Source: Anaerolineaceae bacterium
GTDB taxonomy: Bacteria; Chloroflexota; Anaerolineae; JAAYZQ01
DNA: 9,600 nucleotides
Direction: 5' to 3'
Assembly (NCBI GenBank): GCA_012514775.1
Contig: JAAYZQ010000131.1
Coordinates: 1 to 9,600, forward strand
Shown here: piece after piece, positions 5,487 through 9,600 of the stretch
Layout of the letters: each line of letters begins with the position of its first letter
How positions within the stretch are numbered: the first letter of the stretch is position 1
Program-made: the position numbers and the translations under genes
The notes under the pieces: generated by a model
Databases searched by the model: none
What the model was told of the DNA's origin: nothing
The model's input: the letters and a program-made list of their open reading frames with translations, nothing else

Positions 5487-6148
5487 CCGGGCTCGCGCCG
5501 GATCCAATCCCGGTGCGAGGCAATGTCCCGGTCGAGGAACAGGCGGTACAGCAGAATCTGGCGGCGCTCGGGGCCGGGGGGTGGCAGGGGCCGCCGGTTG
5601 GCCTCCAGGCGCTTGACCAGGGTCAGCAGCAGCATGGCCACGGCAGCCGGCGCCACGATCTCGGGCCCACCGATGGCACGGGCCAACAGGGGCATCGTGG
5701 CCAGGCTGGCCAGCGCCCAGGGCGCCGAGTCGCCCAACAGCCAGCCGATGGCCAAAAAGCCCAACATCCAGGGAAAACCCCACGGAAAGAGGACCAGCCA
5801 GGTCCCCATGAAGCCCGACAGCCCCCGCCCCCCGGTAAAGCTCAAGAAGACCGGCCAGTTGTGGCCGGCGGTCGCCGCCAGCCCCGCCGCTGCGGCAGCC
5901 GGCTCGCCCAGGCCGAGGCTGAGGCCCAGCCAGGTGGGCAGGGCGGCCTTGGCCATGTCGAACAGGCCGACGGGCACCACGGCCCAGCGGGCCACGTGCT
6001 CGTAGACCATGGAGGCGCTCACCGTCCCGCTCCCGTAGCGGCGCAGATCGGCCCCCTTGAGCAGGCGGGTCAGCCACTGTGCTGTCGGGATGGAGCCCAT
6101 CAAGTAGGCACCCACCAGCAGCAGGACAAGCTGGACGGCTGTTTCCAC
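5483..6148 (-). CDS. plsY: PlsY-like acylphosphate:glycerol-3-phosphate acyltransferase
   Basis: A 221-residue integral membrane protein with about five or six hydrophobic segments, of the PlsY family. PlsY transfers an acyl group from acyl-phosphate to glycerol-3-phosphate, the first step of phospholipid synthesis. Seen here are MGSIPTAQWLTRLLKGADLR (17-36) with GSG at 39-41 and GHNWPVFLSFTGGRG (95-109), matching motifs 1 and 2. Motif 1 is altered: the usual GSGNxGATN reads GSGTVSASM. Motif 2 has TGGRG where KGGKG is common, and the usual C-terminal HRxNIxRL block is replaced by a proline-rich stretch and a charged YRLFLDRDIASHRDWIRR tail. It may be a specialised paralogue. It starts at GTG 6148, 13 nt after the DegV stop, so it is probably co-transcribed; the ribosome site is weak. 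Its TAG overlaps the hydrolase stop as CTAG. Confidence 0.82.
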   Translation of the reverse strand: METAVQLVLLLVGAYLMGSIPTAQWLTRLLKGADLRRYGSGTVSASMVYEHVARWAVVPVGLFDMAKAALPTWLGLSLGLGEPAAAAAGLAATAGHNWPVFLSFTGGRGLSGFMGTWLVLFPWGFPWMLGFLAIGWLLGDSAPWALASLATMPLLARAIGGPEIVAPAAVAMLLLTLVKRLEANRRPLPPPGPERRQILLYRLFLDRDIASHRDWIRREPG

Positions 6149-6161
6149 CGCTTTCCGCCCC

Positions 6162-7004
6162 TCAGTCGGTATAAAAGGCCAGGCCCAGCAGGCCGGGCCC
6201 GGCGTGGGCGCCCATCACCGGCGTGAACTCGGTCACGTACAACTCCACGCAGTCGAACCGCTCGGCCACCTGCTGGCGCAGCGCCTCGGCCTCCTCGGCC
6301 GCGTCGCCATGGCACACGGCCACGTGGACCGGCTGGTCGCCGGCGTGCTTGCCCATCTCGCGCAACATGCAGTTAACCGCCTTCTTTCGGGTGCGGGCGA
6401 TGGTCAGGGGCTCGGCCCGCCCGTTCACCAGGTGCAGGATCGGCATGATGCGCAGGGCGCTGCCCACCAGCGCCGCCGCTCCGCCGATGCGCCCCCCACG
6501 ATGCAGGTATTCCAGCGTTTCCAGGGCGGCCAGGAGCCGCACCCGCTTGCTCATCTCTTCCGCCCGGGCCGTCACCGCGTCGAGGCCGGCGCCGGCAGCC
6601 GCCGCCCGGGCCGCCTCCAGCACCACAAAGCCCTGGGCCATGGCTGCCGTCTGCGAGCTGACGACGCGGATGGGCAGATCATCCACCAGTTGGCTGGCCA
6701 ACAGGGCGGTGTTATAGACGGCGCTTAGCTGGGGCGGCAGGTGGATGGCGACGATGCCCTGCGCTTCGCCGGCCGCCGACGCAAACACCCGCAGGAAATC
6801 GCCCACCGACGGGGCGGAGGTCCTGGGCACGTGCCGGCCGCTGCGCAGCAGCCGGTAGAACTCGCCCGGCGCCAGGTCAACGCCATCCCGGAAGCTGTGC
6901 CCATCCAGGTGGAGCAGAACGGGCACCACCCGGATGTCCAGCTCCTGCACCAGCCTCTCGGGCAGGGCGGCATTCGAGTCGGTGACGACGACGACTCTCT
7001 TCAT
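6162..7004 (-). CDS. DegV/FakB family fatty-acid-binding protein
   Basis: A 280-residue soluble protein of the DegV (FakB) family, which binds a fatty acid in an internal tunnel and presents it to the kinase FakA to make acyl-phosphate. Family marks are the start VVVVTDSNAALP, T62-S63 in RTSAPS, the S94 region LSAVYNTA, ETLEYLHRGGRIG (162-174), IMPILHLVNG (187-196), and H267 in GAHAGPGLLG. Length is typical and there is no membrane segment. ATG 7004 has GGAGG about 6 nt upstream. The PlsY-like gene follows after 13 nt, joining fatty-acid presentation with an acyl-phosphate-using enzyme. No fakA homologue is in the window. The strong hairpin at 7021-7053 lies just before the gene and may limit transcription from upstream. 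Confidence 0.92.
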   Translation of the reverse strand: MKRVVVVTDSNAALPERLVQELDIRVVPVLLHLDGHSFRDGVDLAPGEFYRLLRSGRHVPRTSAPSVGDFLRVFASAAGEAQGIVAIHLPPQLSAVYNTALLASQLVDDLPIRVVSSQTAAMAQGFVVLEAARAAAAGAGLDAVTARAEEMSKRVRLLAALETLEYLHRGGRIGGAAALVGSALRIMPILHLVNGRAEPLTIARTRKKAVNCMLREMGKHAGDQPVHVAVCHGDAAEEAEALRQQVAERFDCVELYVTEFTPVMGAHAGPGLLGLAFYTD

Positions 7005-7017
7005 TTCCGGCCTCCCG

Positions 7018-7254
7018 TCAAAAGCCCCCTCGCGCCGGAAGCGAAGGGGCTTTCAAGGGCGTCTCTCGCCCGGTCGGGCCATAGCGGCTCGACCGGTCCC
7101 CCTCGCGCTCCGGCACCGGCCTCCCCTGGTCCGGAGAGAAGGCCGGCAGCACCTCTGCGCTCAGCCAGTAGGTGAGCAAGCCAAAGAGGATGCTCGCGCC
7201 CAACAGGATCAACACCAACAGGATAAACACAACCGCTGTTCTGCGGTGCCACAT
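7018..7254 (-). CDS. Small single-pass membrane protein, hypothetical
   Basis: A possible 78-residue protein with no recognised family. Residues 1-6 (MWHRRT) are positively charged, residues 7-31 form one long hydrophobic segment (AVVFILLVLILLGASILFGL onward), and the rest is polar, rich in Pro, Arg and Gly, with no clear fold. ATG 7254 has GAGG 6-7 nt upstream. The last dozen codons are encoded within a strong inverted repeat, so the true end of the functional part is uncertain. It lies between the response regulator and degV in the same direction. It could be a small regulatory membrane protein or a fortuitous reading frame; the well-formed TM segment with basic N-terminus favours the former. 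Confidence 0.5.
   Translation of the reverse strand: MWHRRTAVVFILLVLILLGASILFGLLTYWLSAEVLPAFSPDQGRPVPEREGDRSSRYGPTGRETPLKAPSLPARGGF
7021..7053 (-). terminator. Strong hairpin, probable intrinsic terminator or attenuator
   Basis: On the minus strand AAAGCCCCTTCGC pairs with GCGAGGGGGCTTT through 13 bp (one G-T pair) around a 7-nt loop, and is followed by one more T before the sequence changes. The T-run is short (4). The stem overlaps the last codons of the small membrane protein and lies 16 nt before the degV start. It could end transcripts from upstream, leak through to degV, or act on either strand. Confidence 0.6.
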
Positions 7255-7353
7255 TCCGGCCTCTTGCCTCCTCAAGACGCAGGTGCACCCAGTCCGACTT
7301 GCGGCTCGGCGCGCATCCAGACCATGCCGGGCGCGCTTCAGCCCCTCGGTTAC

Positions 7354-7359
7354 ATTATA
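7354..7359 (-). promoter_or_regulatory. Possible -10 element upstream of the small protein / degV / plsY genes
   Basis: A perfect TATAAT on the minus strand, about 100 nt before the small-protein ATG, in the gap between the response regulator and that gene. No good -35 lies 16-18 nt upstream; a TTGACG occurs only 9 nt before it, too close to work as its partner. Weak call. Confidence 0.35.
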
Positions 7360-7445
7360 TCCATGTTCCGTCAAAGGCGAGGGATCGAAGGGTAAAAACG
7401 GGTCGATATCTGGTCAATAAAAGTTAACGCGGAGCCACCTGCCCT

Positions 7446-8141
7446 CTATTCCTCCGCGGCGGGCCTGAACCAGTAGCCCACCCCGTGCTCCGTCAGGATG
7501 TACTCCGGCCGATGGGGGTCCGGCTCCAGCTTGAGGCGCAGGCGGTGGATGTAGCTCTTGAGATAAGAGATCTCGTCGGTGTACTCCCGGCCCCACGCGC
7601 GGGCCAGGAGCACCTCGTGGGTCATGATCTGGCCGGCGTTGCGCACCAGGGTGTAGAGCAACCGGTACTCGGTGCCCGTGAGGTCCACCGGCTGGCCGCG
7701 CACCGCCACCTCGCGCCGGGCAAAATCGACCGAGATGTCGCCGCTGACAAAGGGCCGCCCGCCGGCCAGGGGCAGGCTGCGGGCCCGCCGCAGCACGGCC
7801 CGCACGCGGGCCAACAGCTCCAGGTGGCTGAAGGGCTTGGTCACGTAATCGTCGGCGCCCAGCTCCAGCCCCTGCACCTTGCTCAGCTCGTCGTCGCGGA
7901 CGGTGAGGAGGATAACCGGCACGTCGGAAAAGAGGCGGATGGCCTTCAGCACTTCGAAACCGCTCATCTCGGGCAGGCCGACGTCCAGCAGGACGACGTC
8001 GGGCCGCTCCCGCTCGATGGTCTCCAGGGCCTCGGGCCCGTCCTCGGCGCCGGTTACCTCCCACGTTGGCTGCTGCATCTGGAAGCTCATGGCCACCAGT
8101 TTGCGCACGTCGGGCTCTTCGTCTACGATGAGAACCTTCAT
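7446..8141 (-). CDS. OmpR/PhoB-family DNA-binding response regulator
   Basis: A 231-residue two-component response regulator. The receiver domain (1-120) has the phosphate-accepting D53 in VVLLDVGLP, the acidic pocket around D7-E8, T80 in VILLTVRDD and K102 in YVTKPF. The C-terminal winged-helix domain (about 128-227) carries LTGTEYRLLYTLVRNAGQIM (154-173), ISYLKSYIHRLRLKLEPD (191-208) and the closing YILTEHGVGYWF (214-225), typical of the OmpR/PhoB group. ATG 8141 has AGAGGG close upstream and overlaps the TGA of the histidine kinase gene (ATGA), so the pair is coupled. It presumably binds promoter DNA when phosphorylated by that kinase; target genes are unknown. Confidence 0.96.
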   Translation of the reverse strand: MKVLIVDEEPDVRKLVAMSFQMQQPTWEVTGAEDGPEALETIERERPDVVLLDVGLPEMSGFEVLKAIRLFSDVPVILLTVRDDELSKVQGLELGADDYVTKPFSHLELLARVRAVLRRARSLPLAGGRPFVSGDISVDFARREVAVRGQPVDLTGTEYRLLYTLVRNAGQIMTHEVLLARAWGREYTDEISYLKSYIHRLRLKLEPDPHRPEYILTEHGVGYWFRPAAEE

Positions 8142-9424
8142 GGCACCCTCTTCCCGCTGGCCGGCACCGTGAAGCAAAACCTGCTCCCCTTGCCCACCTC
8201 GCTCTCCACCCAGATGCGTCCCCCGTGCAGCTCGACAATCTCCCGGGCGATGTAGAGGCCCAGCCCCATGCCCGACAGCCCCCGGTCGTTGACCACGACG
8301 TAGAACTTGTCAAAGAGGTGCGCCTGGTCCTCGGCGGCGATGCCGGGGCCATCGTCGGCAACGCTCACCTGGAAACCGCCCGCCGTCTCGGCCAGGCGGA
8401 CCTCGATGTGCCCCTGCTTGGGCGTGAAGGTGATGGCGTTGGACAGGATGTTGGTCAGCACCTGCTCGATGCGCCGCCGGTCCACCTCCACCGGGCAGGG
8501 GGCGTCCAGGCGGTGGAGCCGCACCTCCTGGCCCTTGCGCAGCGCCAGGGGATGGAGCGCCTCCACGACGCGGCCGGCGACCTGCTGTAGATCGGTCGGC
8601 TGACGGGCGAGGGTGATCTGGCCGGCGTCCAGCTTGGTGATCTCGAGCAGCTCGCCGACCAGGACTTCCAGGCGGCGCACGTGATGGTCCATGGTGCGGA
8701 TCAGCTCGGCCCGGGTCGCGGGCGAGTTGTCGCCGGCGGCCGCCAGCAGGTCCACGGCCGTCCGAACGCAGGTCAGCGGCGTGTTCAGCTCGTGCGAAAC
8801 CGACAGGACAAAACTCTCCTGCAGCCTGTCGAGGGCCTGCAGGCGCGCCACCTGCTCCCGCTCGTGGGCGGTCTGCTGCTGCTCGCGCCGCAGTTGTTCC
8901 AGGAGCAAGCCGCACAACAGCGCCACCACCAGCAGCAACAACACCTTGGCGGCCAGGATGTACTGGGCAAAGGCAAGTTGCAGCCCGGCAGGGTTGACGT
9001 AGCACGCCGCCACGTAGATCAGGCCGATGACCAGCGTCACGACCATGGTGCGCAGCAGTTCCAGTTGGAAGGCGACGCCGATGATGACCGCCACGTAGAG
9101 GACGAAAAAGCTCGAGTGGTAGCCCCCGGTGAGATAGACGGCCAGCGTGGTAATGGCGGCATCCAACGCCAGGTAGTTCAGCGGGCGGCGCAGCCAACGC
9201 ACGTAGCGCATCAGGAGGACGAGGAGCGCGTTGTAGGCCAACACCACCAGCGCCATGTGGGGCACGCCGAACAACACGCCCTCCGTGGACCGGTCGAACC
9301 AGTGGAGGACGACCACAATCAGCAGCGCCAGCCCACGGAGCAGCAACACCTGGCGCTCGCCCGTACCCAGGTACGAAAACCAGGCAGCCGGTTGCGCCCG
9401 CTCTGCCCTGGTCACCTGATCCAC
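8138..9424 (-). CDS. Sensor histidine kinase with six membrane segments
   Basis: A 428-residue sensor kinase. Residues 26-176 contain about six hydrophobic segments with only short loops, so no large extracellular sensor; the stimulus may be sensed in or at the membrane. A charged, probably coiled-coil linker (177-203) follows. The HisKA domain has the phospho-acceptor H211 in SVSHELNTPL; the ATPase domain has the N box NILSNAITFTP (325-335), G1 DDGPGI (357-362), F box LFDKFY (370-375) and G2 GMGLGLYIA (385-393). No HAMP, PAS or GAF domain is seen. GTG 9424 is the likely start, with GAGG at 9430-9433 five nt upstream; a second GTG three codons later is possible. It overlaps the response regulator by 4 nt and is probably driven by the extended -10 at 9484-9492. 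Confidence 0.94.
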   Translation of the reverse strand: MDQVTRAERAQPAAWFSYLGTGERQVLLLRGLALLIVVVLHWFDRSTEGVLFGVPHMALVVLAYNALLVLLMRYVRWLRRPLNYLALDAAITTLAVYLTGGYHSSFFVLYVAVIIGVAFQLELLRTMVVTLVIGLIYVAACYVNPAGLQLAFAQYILAAKVLLLLVVALLCGLLLEQLRREQQQTAHEREQVARLQALDRLQESFVLSVSHELNTPLTCVRTAVDLLAAAGDNSPATRAELIRTMDHHVRRLEVLVGELLEITKLDAGQITLARQPTDLQQVAGRVVEALHPLALRKGQEVRLHRLDAPCPVEVDRRRIEQVLTNILSNAITFTPKQGHIEVRLAETAGGFQVSVADDGPGIAAEDQAHLFDKFYVVVNDRGLSGMGLGLYIAREIVELHGGRIWVESEVGKGSRFCFTVPASGKRVP

Positions 9425-9440
9425 TCCTTCCTCATCCCAT

Positions 9441-9461
9441 CGCGCCCCGTTGCCTGGCGCG
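9441..9461 (-). other. Hairpin in the leader of the histidine kinase mRNA
   Basis: CGCGCC (9456-9461 on the minus strand) pairs with GGCGCG (9441-9446) around a 9-nt loop. It lies between the predicted transcription start (about 9477) and the ribosome site (9430-9433). It could modulate translation or stability; no known regulatory RNA is recognised. Confidence 0.45.
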
Positions 9462-9483
9462 TCGCTACGGGTATCCCACCATC

Positions 9484-9492
9484 ATTATATCA
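9484..9492 (-). promoter_or_regulatory. Extended -10 promoter for the two-component operon
   Basis: On the minus strand TGATATAAT forms a perfect TATAAT (9484-9489) with the upstream TG of an extended -10. No good -35 is seen at the usual spacing, which fits an extended -10 promoter or one that needs an activator. The predicted start is near 9477, about 53 nt before the GTG start codon. Confidence 0.65.
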
Positions 9493-9564
9493 CACAATGG
9501 CCGGAACGAGGACCTGCGCCCCTGACCTAACCCCCCGCCCCCTTCCCCACCTGCACTGCGCGCA

Positions 9565-9598
9565 CACTTGCCCGGGGCAGCGCCAGGGGGCGCAAGTG
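9565..9598. repeat. Inverted repeat at the right edge
   Basis: CACTTGC at 9565-9571 and GCAAGTG at 9592-9598 form a perfect 7-bp stem over a 20-nt GC-rich centre, which contains a nested GCGCC/GGCGC pair. No T-tract is visible within the window. It may be a terminator or operator of a gene beyond the edge. The rest of 9493-9600 is C-rich and holds no recognisable gene. Confidence 0.4.
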
Positions 9599-9600
9599 AG

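Noticed and set aside
4545..6077. A 510-codon minus-strand frame opposite the hydrolase and overlapping the PlsY-like gene
   Set aside because: It is a GC-rich shadow: low-complexity Gly/Arg/Ala composition, no motif, and it conflicts with two well-supported genes.
7365..7375. TTGACG near 7367-7373 as the -35 partner of TATAAT at 7354-7359
   Set aside because: The spacing is about 9 nt, far from the 16-18 nt needed.
7414..8361. A long alternative frame over the response regulator
   Set aside because: It consists of Arg/Gly/Pro-rich shadow sequence in high-GC DNA, while the overlapping frame is a complete OmpR-family regulator.
9578..9592. Resemblance of GCGCCAGGGGGCGC to the animal CTCF core site
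   Set aside because: The window is clearly bacterial, so the match is a coincidence of a GC-rich palindrome.

Overview
The window reads as a chromosomal stretch of a GC-rich bacterium with ordinary Shine-Dalgarno sites, sigma-70-type promoters and small co-directional operons. The VapB tail (a GIGRSEERDVSERDEEIL-type segment), the divergent PlsY-like acyltransferase beside a DegV protein, and the OsmC/DUF523 pair are reminiscent of Chloroflexota, perhaps Anaerolineae or Caldilineae. That is an impression from family resemblance only. No rRNA, tRNA, CRISPR array, insertion sequence or phage gene is visible.

Left part (1-2340): an accessory island by eye less GC-rich than the rest and full of toxin-antitoxin (TA) material. 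On the minus strand a HEPN-domain gene overlaps the start of a minimal nucleotidyltransferase (MNT) gene that runs off the left edge. On the plus strand lies a well-preserved vapB-vapC pair with its own promoter. Back on the minus strand are an unrecognised 144-residue protein and, directly downstream in the same frame, an eroded hicA toxin relic with no hicB. Between the HEPN and vapB genes sits a short relic of the DUF523 gene found about 2.3 kb away: 51 bp matching at 49 positions, in direct orientation, so the repeats bracket vapBC, the hicA relic and the unknown gene.

Middle part (2366-5486): a minus-strand pair, an OsmC-SnoaL fusion followed by a DUF523-DUF1722 protein, has a promoter at 4234-4262. 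A divergently transcribed exported or membrane-anchored alpha/beta hydrolase has a TTGACA promoter and a leader of roughly 100 nt.

Right part (5483-9600): minus-strand genes in transcription order are a six-TM histidine kinase, an OmpR-type response regulator (ATGA overlap), a small single-TM protein whose stop lies beside a strong hairpin, a DegV/FakB fatty-acid-binding protein and a PlsY-like acyltransferase. The last two suggest use of exogenous fatty acids in phospholipid synthesis, since FakB presents fatty acid for phosphorylation and PlsY consumes acyl-phosphate. The acyltransferase and hydrolase genes converge and share the bases of their stop codons.

No wholly new system could be shown. 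The most unusual features are the direct repeats around the TA cluster, the missed hicA relic, the HEPN protein lacking the RX4HXY motif beside an intact MNT motif, the DUF523 domain with serine at its expected third cysteine, the OsmC-SnoaL fusion, and the PlsY-like protein with altered signature motifs.
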